This document shows, piece after piece, positions 33,741-40,827 of a DNA stretch of 55,120 bases. Position 1 is the stretch's first letter; each line of letters opens with the position of its first letter. The position numbers and the translations under genes were made by a program. A model generated the notes under the pieces. It was not told the DNA's origin, made no database searches, and worked only from the letters and a program-made list of their open reading frames with translations. The DNA comes from Frankiaceae bacterium (GTDB lineage: Bacteria > Actinomycetota > Actinomycetes > JAFAQI01), in the NCBI GenBank assembly GCA_019239875.1, contig JAFAZI010000193.1, positions 1-55,120 on the forward strand, in the 5' to 3' direction.

Positions 33741-34516
33741 GCGACATCGAGTCGAGCCTTGCCGATGGCGTGCTACGGCTGACCATCAACCGCGAGGACA
33801 AGCGCAACGCCCTGTCAGCCGACGTGATGCGCGGCTTGTTCGGAGCCGTCCGGGACGCGTCGACGAACGAGGCCGTCAAGGTCGTGCTGATCGGTTCCGC
33901 CGGTGAGCGAATCTTCTGCGCCGGAGCCGACCTCGCCGTGATGGCCGAGGACTCCACCGGCCTCGAGCAGCACGAGGGTCGCGGGACCCTCGCCAAGCTG
34001 GTGGTGGCGATGCGCGAGTGCCCCGTCCCCGTCGTTGCACGAGTGCAGGGGTTGTGTCTCGCCGGCGGCATCGGCCTCGCGACCGGCTGTGACGTCGTAC
34101 TGGCCCGCGAGAGCGCTGCGTTCGGGCTCCCGGAGGTCGACCGGGGCCTCTGGCCGTTCATGGTCAGCGCGCTGCTCGCGCGCCATGTGTCACCGAAGCA
34201 CGCGATGGACCGGATGCTCATGGGAGACCGGTTCGATGCCGCCACGGCCTGCCAGATGGGCATCGTGTCGCGGGTGTTCCCGGACGCGACGTTCGACGCC
34301 GACGTCGAGGAGTACGTCGCGAAGCTCGCAGCATCGCCGCCGGTCGCCGTCCGGCTCGGCAAGGCCGCGTGGATCACCGCCACCGAGAGCCCGTCGCTGC
34401 CCGTGGCCCTCGAAGCCATGCAGGCACAGCTCTCACTGCTCACCACCACGAAGGATGCCGCCGAGGGAATCGCGGCGTTCTTCGAGAAACGGCAGCCCAA
34501 CTGGACCGGCCGGTGA
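33737..34516 (+). CDS. Enoyl-CoA hydratase/isomerase family protein
   Basis: A 259-residue crotonase-fold protein overlapping the biotin carboxylase stop by ATGA. The oxyanion-hole strands are RIFCAGADLAVM and RVQGLCLAGGIGLATGCDVVLA; FGLPEVDRGLWPFMVSALLAR has glutamate in the position of the usual catalytic residue region, so hydratase or related chemistry is likely. Its place between carboxylase subunits suggests it handles the same acyl-CoA, for example in a branched-chain or isoprenoid CoA pathway. Exact substrate is unknown. Confidence 0.9.
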   Translation: MSDIESSLADGVLRLTINREDKRNALSADVMRGLFGAVRDASTNEAVKVVLIGSAGERIFCAGADLAVMAEDSTGLEQHEGRGTLAKLVVAMRECPVPVVARVQGLCLAGGIGLATGCDVVLARESAAFGLPEVDRGLWPFMVSALLARHVSPKHAMDRMLMGDRFDAATACQMGIVSRVFPDATFDADVEEYVAKLAASPPVAVRLGKAAWITATESPSLPVALEAMQAQLSLLTTTKDAAEGIAAFFEKRQPNWTGR

Positions 34517-34537
34517 CCCCGGACGGTAGGTGACGCG

Positions 34538-34768
34538 ATGCAGAGCGTTCTCGCCTTCGTCCTCTACATCCTGATCGTCCTGGGGCTGATCGCGTTCGGA
34601 TACGGGCTGTACCGGCGCAAGGGGGGCATCTTCAGCGCCTCGAAGGGCGACGCCCTCAGCGATGAGATCGTGACCGGCCTGATGGCCGAGTTACGCAAAG
34701 CGCAGGCGGAGACGTCGTACTGGAAGCAGACTGCTGAGCGACTGCAACGAGAGGCCGACGACCGCTGA
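34538..34768 (+). CDS. Small single-pass membrane protein
   Basis: A 76-residue protein with one N-terminal transmembrane helix (residues 4-25, LAFVLYILIVLGLIAFGYGLYR) and a charged cytoplasmic helix (ELRKAQAETSYWKQTAERLQREADD). It lies 21 bases after the hydratase and before the biotin carrier, so it belongs to that operon and could anchor or organise the complex. No named family. Confidence 0.75.
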   Translation: MQSVLAFVLYILIVLGLIAFGYGLYRRKGGIFSASKGDALSDEIVTGLMAELRKAQAETSYWKQTAERLQREADDR

Positions 34769-34820
34769 GCCGGGCTCGGTGGTTCGATGGCGACAGGTCG
34801 AGGGGCTGAGGAGGCAAGCG

Positions 34821-35033
34821 GTGGCGGAGATCCGCGCGGAGATGGTGGCGAACGTCTGGAAGGTCGTCGCGAACCAGGGTGATGCTGTCGAGGACGGCGA
34901 CACGTTGGTGATCCTGGAGTCGATGAAGATGGAGATCCCGGTGCTGGCCGAGGGCGCCGGCACGCTCAGCGAGCTTCGGGTCGAGGAGGGTCAGGTCGTC
35001 CAGGAGGGCGATGTGATCGCCGTCATCACCTGA
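34821..35033 (+). CDS. Biotin carrier protein (TB7.3-like BCCP)
   Basis: A 70-residue stand-alone biotinyl domain from GTG 34821, with GAGGAGG six bases upstream. The biotin site is ESMKMEIPV, in which the Lys of MKM is biotinylated. Length and sequence match the mycobacterial TB7.3 carrier (Rv3221c), which is also beside rshA/sigH and pdtaS. It would serve the biotin carboxylase at 32400. Confidence 0.93.
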   Translation: MAEIRAEMVANVWKVVANQGDAVEDGDTLVILESMKMEIPVLAEGAGTLSELRVEEGQVVQEGDVIAVIT

Positions 35034-35107
35034 ATCCGGACAAATCGCCACCGATCCAGAGGACCAGAAGGGTCAAGAAGGGTCAGCATTCGGCCGAAGC
35101 ACCACAG

Positions 35108-36193
35108 GTGACGACAGGACTGATGATTGAGCCGTTCTTGCGGGCGCTGACCGAGTGTGGCGGTTCCGACCTCCACTGCAAGGTGGGTTCCCCGCCCCGG
35201 GTGCGGATCGACGGCCGGCTGCGCAAGCTGGAAACCCGCGACCTGACCTCGGCCGACACCGAGCAGATGGTGCGCGAGGTGCTCCGCGAGGACCTGATCG
35301 AGGAGTTCGACCGCACCAACGAGGCCGACTTCGCCTACTCGCTGTCGGGCGTCGGCCGATTCCGGGTGAACGCCTTCCGCTCCCGTGGTTCGGCTGGCCT
35401 GGTGTTCCGGCGGGTGTCCGTTGGCGCCATCCCGCTGTCCGACCTCGGTCTCCCGACCGTCCTCGAGTCGCTCGCACTCGAGCCCCGTGGTCTCGTCCTC
35501 GTCACGGGCCCGACCGGCTCCGGAAAGACCACGACGCTCGCGGGCATGATCGACCACATCAACGTGAACCGTGAGGTCCACTGCGTCACCATCGAAGACC
35601 CGATCGAGGTCCTTCACTTCGACAAGATGGCGATGATCAACCAGCGTGAGGTCCGCGTCGACACCGAGGACTTCGCCACCGCGCTTCGTGCCGCGATGCG
35701 GCAGGACCCCGACGTCATCCTCGTCGGTGAGATGCGTGACCAGGAGACGGTCAAGGCGGCGCTCGCCGCGGCCGAAACCGGTCACTTCGTCATGTCGACG
35801 CTGCACACCACGGACGCACAGGAGACGATCACGCGCGTCGTCGACTTCTTCCCGCCGCACGAGCAGAAGCAGGTCCGCCTGTCACTCGCCGGCGCGCTTC
35901 GCGGCATCGTCTGTCAGCGCCTGGTTCCGCGAGCCGACGGAGAGGGTCGTTGTGTCGCGATGGAGATCGCCATCAACACCGGCCGTGTCGCCGACGCGAT
36001 CATCGACGCCGAGAAGCAGGGCAACATCACCCCGCTGATCGCCGACGGTTCGTACTACGGCATGCAGACCTTCGACCAGCACCTGGTGTCCCTGATCCGC
36101 GATGGTGTCATCAGCCTCGACGCTGCGATGACCGCCTCGACCAACCCGCACGACCTCACCGTCGAGCTCCGTCGGGTGGGTCTGGTCGCCTAA
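35108..36193 (+). CDS. PilT-like type IV pilus retraction ATPase
   Basis: A 361-residue secretion-superfamily ATPase. The N-terminal PAS-like module includes GGSDLHCKVGSPPRVRIDG. The ATPase core has Walker A GPTGSGKTTTLAGM, the Asp box TIEDPIEVLH, Walker B DPDVILVGEMRD and the His box STLHTTDAQETI, so catalysis looks intact. In ordinary PilT the C-terminal AIRNLIRE motif needed for retraction is present; here the equivalent segment reads NTGRVADAIIDAEKQGN, so that motif is replaced. No other pilus gene is in the window. A retraction or secretion motor function is therefore likely but not certain. Confidence 0.88.
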   Translation: MTTGLMIEPFLRALTECGGSDLHCKVGSPPRVRIDGRLRKLETRDLTSADTEQMVREVLREDLIEEFDRTNEADFAYSLSGVGRFRVNAFRSRGSAGLVFRRVSVGAIPLSDLGLPTVLESLALEPRGLVLVTGPTGSGKTTTLAGMIDHINVNREVHCVTIEDPIEVLHFDKMAMINQREVRVDTEDFATALRAAMRQDPDVILVGEMRDQETVKAALAAAETGHFVMSTLHTTDAQETITRVVDFFPPHEQKQVRLSLAGALRGIVCQRLVPRADGEGRCVAMEIAINTGRVADAIIDAEKQGNITPLIADGSYYGMQTFDQHLVSLIRDGVISLDAAMTASTNPHDLTVELRRVGLVA

Positions 36194-36227
36194 CCCCTCC
36201 AGGCTTCACCTAGCCTCGCCGGGCTTC

Positions 36228-36271
36228 GCGCGCAACCCCTCCAGAGGCTGCGCGCAACCCTTCCGGAGGCA
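36228..36271. repeat. Tandem 22-bp repeat (two copies)
   Basis: Two copies of GCGCGCAACCCYTCCRGAGGC-type units abut at 36228-36249 and 36250-36271 with three differences. Each can form a small CCTCC/GGAGG hairpin. They directly precede the 27-bp inverted repeat upstream of pdtaS. Confidence 0.7.
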
Positions 36272-36335
36272 CGCCAAAGCGTCCCGAATCGTTGGTTTCG
36301 CATGCGCCAAACCAACGATTCGAGACGCTTTGGCG
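36272..36335. repeat. 27-bp inverted repeat with 10-base loop upstream of pdtaS
   Basis: Arms at 36272-36298 and 36309-36335 are complementary at 26 of 27 positions; the one difference is a C-A on the plus-strand RNA but a G-U wobble on the minus strand. The arm begins CGCCAAAGCGTC and ends TCGTTGGTTT. No T-run follows, so it is not a standard terminator. It ends 17 bases before the pdtaS ATG. Confidence 0.85.
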
Positions 36336-36340
36336 ATCGT

Positions 36341-36346
36341 TAGGCT
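36341..36346 (+). promoter_or_regulatory. Candidate -10 for leaderless pdtaS
   Basis: TAGGCT is followed by six bases and then the ATG at 36353. A matching -35 would fall inside the right arm of the 27-bp inverted repeat, making the repeat a possible operator or a roadblock. Confidence 0.35.
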
Positions 36347-36352
36347 TGGCCG

Positions 36353-37846
36353 ATGCCGACGATGGACGAGCTGCTCGCGTCGGAGCTGCTCGGTCCCAGG
36401 GCTACGTCGTACCCGTCGCTCGCCGAGCAGGGCGCGCGGGCCGACGTGCTGCATCGGCTGGTGGGGGACTGGCAGCTCCTCGCCGACCTGTCGTTCGCGG
36501 ACCTTGTCCTGTACGTGCCGGACGTCACCGGCGAGAAGTTCGTCGTCGTGGCGCAGATGCGGCCGACCACCGGTCCGACGGCCTATCAGGACGACCTCGT
36601 CGGCAACGTCGTCGTGGCCGCCGAGCATCCACAGCTCGCGATCGCTCTCGGAGAGGGCCGGATCGTCCGCGAGGGTGACCCGGTCTGGGTCGCTGGTACG
36701 CCGGTCCGCGAGGAGGCGTTGCCGGTCCGGGTCGGCGGCCGGATCGTCGCGGTCGTCGCGCGTGCCACCAACCTCGCCGCCGCCCGGACGCCGAGCCAGC
36801 TCGAGATCGCCTATCTGCGCTCCGCCAACGACCTCGCCCAGATGCTGGCCGAAGGCGGCTGGCCGTACCCCGGCGAACCGTCGCCAGAAGGCGGCCCCCG
36901 GGTGGGGGACGGCCTGATCCGTCTCGACCCGGAGGGCGTTGCGACATTCGCGAGCCCGAACGCCCTGTCGGCGTACCGGCGGCTCGGTCATGTCGGCGAC
37001 CTGGCCGGATCGTCACTCGCGGAGATCACCGCGACACTTGCCGGCCGTAGTGTCCCTGCGATCGGTGAGCCGGTCGCGGTGATCGCCCGAGGCCGGACGC
37101 CGGGGATCGGCGACCTCCAGGTGGGCGATGTCGTGGTGCAGCTCAGGGCCCTGCCGCTACGGCCGGGGCGCGAGCACATCGGTGCGGTCGTCCTCGTCCA
37201 TGACGTCACCGAGCTGCGCCGACGCGAGCGGGCGCTGATCACCAAGGACGCGACGATCCGCGAGATCCACCACCGGGTGAAGAACAACCTCCAGACCGTC
37301 GCGGCCCTGCTGCGGCTGCAAGCGCGGCGGATGGCCGTCGACGAGGCGCGGGAGGCGCTCGAGGAGTCGGTACGACGGGTGTCGTCGATCGCGTTGGTCC
37401 ACGAGACCCTGTCCGGCACGCTCGACGAGGCGATGAGCTTCGACGAGGTCGCAGATCGCGTGCTGACGATGGTGGCGGAGGTCACCGACACCGCGGTCTC
37501 GATCCGGCGGGTCGGGAGCTTCGGGGTCCTCTCGGCTGATGTGGCGACCCCGCTCGCGATGGCCCTGTCCGAGCTGGTTCACAACGCGGTCGAGCACGGG
37601 TACGACGAGGGCGGGACCGGCGAGGTGCGAGTGATCATCACCGCGCCGAGCGAGGAACGACTTCGGGTCGAGGTCGTCGACGACGGTCACGGCCTGCCGG
37701 AGGGCTTCGACATGACCCGGTCCGAGCGCCTCGGGCTTCAGATCGTGAATGCCCTCGTGGAGGGCGAGCTCGGTGGCCGCCTGTCCCTCACCCCAGCACC
37801 GGGTCGGGGAACCATCGCGACGGTGGACCTCAGCGCAGCGCCGTAG
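36353..37846 (+). CDS. pdtaS: PdtaS-type sensor histidine kinase
   Basis: A 497-residue soluble kinase: an N-terminal GAF domain (about 25-160, with VGDWQLLADLSFADL as in mycobacterial PdtaS), a PAS domain (about 170-285), a HisKA_2 helix pair with the phosphoacceptor in TIREIHHRVKNNLQT (H306), and a HATPase domain with the N-box LAMALSELVHNAVEHG and the G-box DDGHGLPEG. PdtaS phosphorylates PdtaR, an ANTAR RNA-binding antiterminator; no pdtaR gene is in this window. The neighbourhood with whiB1 and the biotin carrier matches Rv3220c. No transmembrane segment is visible, so it is cytoplasmic. Confidence 0.95.
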   Translation: MPTMDELLASELLGPRATSYPSLAEQGARADVLHRLVGDWQLLADLSFADLVLYVPDVTGEKFVVVAQMRPTTGPTAYQDDLVGNVVVAAEHPQLAIALGEGRIVREGDPVWVAGTPVREEALPVRVGGRIVAVVARATNLAAARTPSQLEIAYLRSANDLAQMLAEGGWPYPGEPSPEGGPRVGDGLIRLDPEGVATFASPNALSAYRRLGHVGDLAGSSLAEITATLAGRSVPAIGEPVAVIARGRTPGIGDLQVGDVVVQLRALPLRPGREHIGAVVLVHDVTELRRRERALITKDATIREIHHRVKNNLQTVAALLRLQARRMAVDEAREALEESVRRVSSIALVHETLSGTLDEAMSFDEVADRVLTMVAEVTDTAVSIRRVGSFGVLSADVATPLAMALSELVHNAVEHGYDEGGTGEVRVIITAPSEERLRVEVVDDGHGLPEGFDMTRSERLGLQIVNALVEGELGGRLSLTPAPGRGTIATVDLSAAP

Positions 37847-38048
37847 CGGCAATGACCGATCGATGCGGCGCACCCTGCGGGTTGTCGGCGTTCTCGCCGC
37901 TGTTCACGATCACCTTCGCCACGAAGAACGCCCCAACAGCGATTCCCACGAGGATCAGGAGGATGATCAGCCGGAACCGCCAGATCGCGAACTTGTGGGA
38001 GCGGCGCTCCAGCGCGACGATCGGCGGGCGGATGTAGTCCTCCGGCAT
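37830..38048 (-). CDS. Small single-pass membrane protein
   Basis: A 72-residue protein with a charged N-terminus (MPEDYIRPPIVALERRSHKF), one long transmembrane helix (RLIILLILVGIAVGAFFVAKVIV) and a short polar tail. It ends inside the convergent pdtaS gene by 17 bases and starts 32 bases downstream of the whiB1 stop on the same strand, so it may be cotranscribed with whiB1. No named family. Confidence 0.65.
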   Translation of the reverse strand: MPEDYIRPPIVALERRSHKFAIWRFRLIILLILVGIAVGAFFVAKVIVNSGENADNPQGAPHRSVIAATALR

Positions 38049-38080
38049 CGCCGTGACCCCTCGTCGGACAGTGCGAGGCG

Positions 38081-38332
38081 TTACGCGGTACGCAGTGCGG
38101 TGCGGACCCGGCGACGCTTAAGGGCGCGCCGCTCGTCCTCGTCGAGGCCGCCCCAGACACCGGCGTCCTGGTCGCTGTCGAGAGCCCAGGACAGGCACTC
38201 GTCGATGGCATCACAGCGGGCGCAGACGGTCTTCGCTTCGTCGACCTGGTGGATTGCTGGTCCCGTCGTGCCAATGGGGAAGAACAGCTCCGGATCTTCG
38301 TCACGGCAGGCGGCTCGGTGTCGCCAGTCCAT
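38081..38332 (-). CDS. whiB1: WhiB-family [4Fe-4S] regulator WhiB1
   Basis: An 83-residue WhiB protein from ATG 38332 with GGAAGG ten bases upstream. The cluster cysteines are C9, C37, C40 and C46, the same spacing as in M. tuberculosis WhiB1, followed by the GVWGGLDEDERRALKRR beta-turn and basic DNA-binding tail. WhiB1 binds SigA region 4 and responds to nitric oxide through its cluster. The identity is strengthened by pdtaS next door and by the CRP-like site in its promoter, as in mycobacteria where CRP (Rv3676) controls whiB1. Confidence 0.95.
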   Translation of the reverse strand: MDWRHRAACRDEDPELFFPIGTTGPAIHQVDEAKTVCARCDAIDECLSWALDSDQDAGVWGGLDEDERRALKRRRVRTALRTA

Positions 38333-38405
38333 GCGTTTCGTCCTTCCGTCGGGGCGGTCCCGGGGGAGGTACCGCCGCCACACCTGTCGTAATCCTGTTC
38401 GACTT

Positions 38406-38421
38406 TGTGAACAGTTTCACG
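38406..38421. promoter_or_regulatory. CRP-like site in the whiB1 promoter
   Basis: TGTGA-ACAGTT-TCACG matches the CRP consensus TGTGA-N6-TCACA at nine of ten arm bases, and its core GTGAA-N4-TTCAC is a perfect palindrome. It overlaps a candidate -35 (GTGAAA) for whiB1, 17 bases from CAGGAT (38397-38392). Confidence 0.7.
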
Positions 38422-38575
38422 ATCTACTCCAGAGCATTCCGATCGTCACGTTCTGACTACCGGTCCTCGCGACGTTATTGCCTAGTCGCAAGGCTGTCCA
38501 GAGGCTTGCAAACCGACGCTAGAACCTCTGCTAGCCAAGAGCAAGCACGGTTGGCCACAATGTCCCGATAAGCCC

Positions 38576-38591
38576 TGTGGTACATGTCACA
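38576..38591. promoter_or_regulatory. Second CRP-like site, distal to whiB1
   Basis: TGTGG-TACATG-TCACA differs from the CRP consensus at one base. It lies 170 bp from the first site in the 290-bp gap between whiB1 and the kinase-like gene. Apart from these two sites I see no gene in that gap. Confidence 0.5.
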
Positions 38592-38622
38592 CGTCGGTCC
38601 ACAAGGACCCAAAACGGCCTGG

Positions 38623-39552
38623 TCAGGCGATGACGCGCAGCGCGTGCGGCACCGATACGAAGTCGGCGGCCTCGACCTCACCGATGTAGTCACCGTCCAC
38701 CTGCAGGTGGATCGGCGACTCCGAGACGAGGCGGAACTGCGGCAGGTTGCGGTAGACGCGGGCGCGGCGGCCACGGATCCCGTCCTCGGTCAGCATCCCG
38801 CTCGCCGACCACAACGTTCCCACCAGACCCATGCGATTCAGCGCCACCAGGTCCAGCCCGGTGTCGAACGTGACGTCGCGCGTGAGAACGATCGGCTTCG
38901 AGCGGAAGTAGGTCCACGGCGAGGTGTTGGCAGCGATGCCCATGAACAGGCCCGGCTCAGGCTCCTCGCCTGGCAGCTCGAGCGTGAGCGGCCCGTGCCG
39001 CCGGTTCATCGAGAGCAGCGCGCTGGCGGTGCAGCGGGTGTAGAGGGACGGCGTCGCGCGTCGCCCCTTGGCGCGGGCCTTCTCCACCCGCCGTACGGCG
39101 TCGGCGTCGATCCCGAGCCCTGCGGTGAACGTGAACCAGCGGTCGTCGACGCGGCCGAGACCGATCTGGCGGCTCCGGTTGGCGCGTAGGGCATCCAGCA
39201 GCTCGCTGGTCGCCACCACCGGGTCGCGGGCCATCTCGAGGGCACGGGCGAAGACGTTGGTGCTGCCACCGGGTACGACGGCGAGGGCCGGCGTGTCAGG
39301 GGAGTACCCCTCGAAGGGGCCGCTGCCCAGCAGACCGTTGACCACCTCGTTGATCGTGCCGTCGCCGCCGAGCACGACGACGACGTCGAAACCCTCTTCC
39401 CTGGCCTGGCGGGCGTACTCGATGGCGTGGCCGCGATGGGTGGTCTGCGCGAGATCGACCTTGAGATCGCTGCCCAGGGCACGGGCGAGAATGTCACGCT
39501 GGCGCTCGGTGGTCGCGGTCGCCTTGGGGTTCACGACCAGCATCGCGCGCAT
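38623..39552 (-). CDS. Diacylglycerol kinase catalytic-domain lipid kinase
   Basis: A 309-residue DAGKc-type kinase from ATG 39552: MLVVNPKATATTERQRD at the N-terminus, the nucleotide motif VVVVLGGDGTINEVVNGLLG, and PALAVVPGGSTNVFARAL. Family members phosphorylate diacylglycerol or other lipids such as sphingosine or undecaprenol. The equivalent gene in M. tuberculosis (Rv3218) is likewise beside whiB1. The in-frame sequence upstream of 39552 is antisense to the divergent membrane gene and is not coding here. Confidence 0.92.
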   Translation of the reverse strand: MRAMLVVNPKATATTERQRDILARALGSDLKVDLAQTTHRGHAIEYARQAREEGFDVVVVLGGDGTINEVVNGLLGSGPFEGYSPDTPALAVVPGGSTNVFARALEMARDPVVATSELLDALRANRSRQIGLGRVDDRWFTFTAGLGIDADAVRRVEKARAKGRRATPSLYTRCTASALLSMNRRHGPLTLELPGEEPEPGLFMGIAANTSPWTYFRSKPIVLTRDVTFDTGLDLVALNRMGLVGTLWSASGMLTEDGIRGRRARVYRNLPQFRLVSESPIHLQVDGDYIGEVEAADFVSVPHALRVIA

Positions 39553-39621
39553 TGATCGAGGGTATCGGCCAGCGCCGCGCGACGCTCCGGCCAACCGGGT
39601 GCCGCGTAGGCTTCGCCCGAC

Positions 39622-39993
39622 ATGAACCGACCTCAGTCGTTGAAGATCGCCGCCGGCTTGGTGCTGCTGCAGGCGCTGGCTCTTGTCGGGTGGGGTGCAA
39701 CCGAGCTCATCCGGGCGCTGACCGGGGACCCGAACGACCGGGGGACCGCCGTCCTGCTTGGCGTCGTCGTGATGATCTACGCGACGGGAGTCGCCCTCGC
39801 GGCCCGAGGGGTGTGGAACGCGCGGCGCTGGTCGCAGACCCCGTCGTACCTCGTCTCGTTCTTCGCGGTCGTCGTCGGCTTCGGGCAGGTCAATCACCTA
39901 CCGGCCGTGATGATCCCGATGATCGTGATCGGGATCGCGGCTTTCGTGGCGCTGTCCTGGCCGGACACGAGGGACGCGCTCGGCGGGATCTGA
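39622..39993 (+). CDS. Small integral membrane protein
   Basis: A 123-residue protein with four hydrophobic segments (AAGLVLLQALALVGWG, AVLLGVVVMIYATGVALA, YLVSFFAVVVGFGQVN, AVMIPMIVIGIAAFVAL). It is divergent from the lipid kinase gene by 69 bases and converges on the sigma factor with a three-base gap. No domain recognised; function unknown. Confidence 0.78.
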   Translation: MNRPQSLKIAAGLVLLQALALVGWGATELIRALTGDPNDRGTAVLLGVVVMIYATGVALAARGVWNARRWSQTPSYLVSFFAVVVGFGQVNHLPAVMIPMIVIGIAAFVALSWPDTRDALGGI

Positions 39994-39996
39994 GCC

Positions 39997-40827
39997 CTAC
40001 TCCTCGACGAGGAGATCCTCGCGAAGCTGGGCGAGGGTACGCGCGAGCAGCCGGGAGACGTGCATCTGCGAGATGCCGAGGTCCGAGGCGATCTGTGACT
40101 GGGTCATGTTGCCGAAGAAGCGCAGCATCAGGATCGTCTTCTCGCGGGTCGGCAGGCGCTCCAACAGCGGTTTCAGCGATTCGCGATAGACCACGCCTTC
40201 GAGTGCCTCGTCGACCGCCCCGAGCGAATCCGCCACGGCGGTCGAGTCGTCATCGGCGATGTCCGGCGCGTCCAGCGAAATCGCGGCATACGCGTTCGCC
40301 GACTCGAGCCCTTCCAGGACCTCGTCTTCGCTGAGCTCGAGATGCGCGGCCAGCTCGGCCACCGTGGGGGCACGGCCGTTGGACTGGGACAGGTCGGCGG
40401 TCGCCTTGGTCAGCGACAGCTTGAGCTCCTGCAGCCGGCGCGGCACGCGGATCGCCCAGCCCTTGTCGCGGAAGTGGCGCTTGATCTCGCCGACGATGGT
40501 CGGCGTCGCGTAGGTGGAGAACTCGACGCCGCGCTCGAGATCGAATCGGTCGATCGACTTGATCAGCCCGATCGTGGCGACCTGCACGAGGTCGTCAAGC
40601 GGCTCGCCGCGGTTCCGGAACCGTCGAGCGAGATATTCAACGAGGGGAAGGTGCATCGCGACGAGGTCATCGCGGACCTGCTTGCGCCGGATGTCGTCAT
40701 CGCAGGTCGTCAGCTCGGCGAAGAGCTCCTTGGTTCGCGCCCGATCGGCAGCTCGACCGTCACGAGGTTCGGGCGCTGTGAGCTCCTGGTCAGTCGGCGG
40801 CGCCGTCGCGGTGGCGTCGTCGGTCAT
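39997..40827 (-). CDS. SigB/SigF-type stress sigma factor
   Basis: A 276-residue group 3 sigma factor: region 2 with HLPLVEYLARRFRNRGEPLDDLVQVATIGLIKSIDRFDLERGVEFSTYATPTIVGEIKRHFRDKGW, then region 3 and region 4 ending LRFFGNMTQSQIASDLGISQMHVSRLLARTLAQLRE. This is the SigB/SigF pattern used in general stress and development. The ATG overlaps the stop of the RsbW-like gene as ATGA, so the pair is cotranslated, as in usfX-sigF. Confidence 0.93.
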   Translation of the reverse strand: MTDDATATAPPTDQELTAPEPRDGRAADRARTKELFAELTTCDDDIRRKQVRDDLVAMHLPLVEYLARRFRNRGEPLDDLVQVATIGLIKSIDRFDLERGVEFSTYATPTIVGEIKRHFRDKGWAIRVPRRLQELKLSLTKATADLSQSNGRAPTVAELAAHLELSEDEVLEGLESANAYAAISLDAPDIADDDSTAVADSLGAVDEALEGVVYRESLKPLLERLPTREKTILMLRFFGNMTQSQIASDLGISQMHVSRLLARTLAQLREDLLVEE

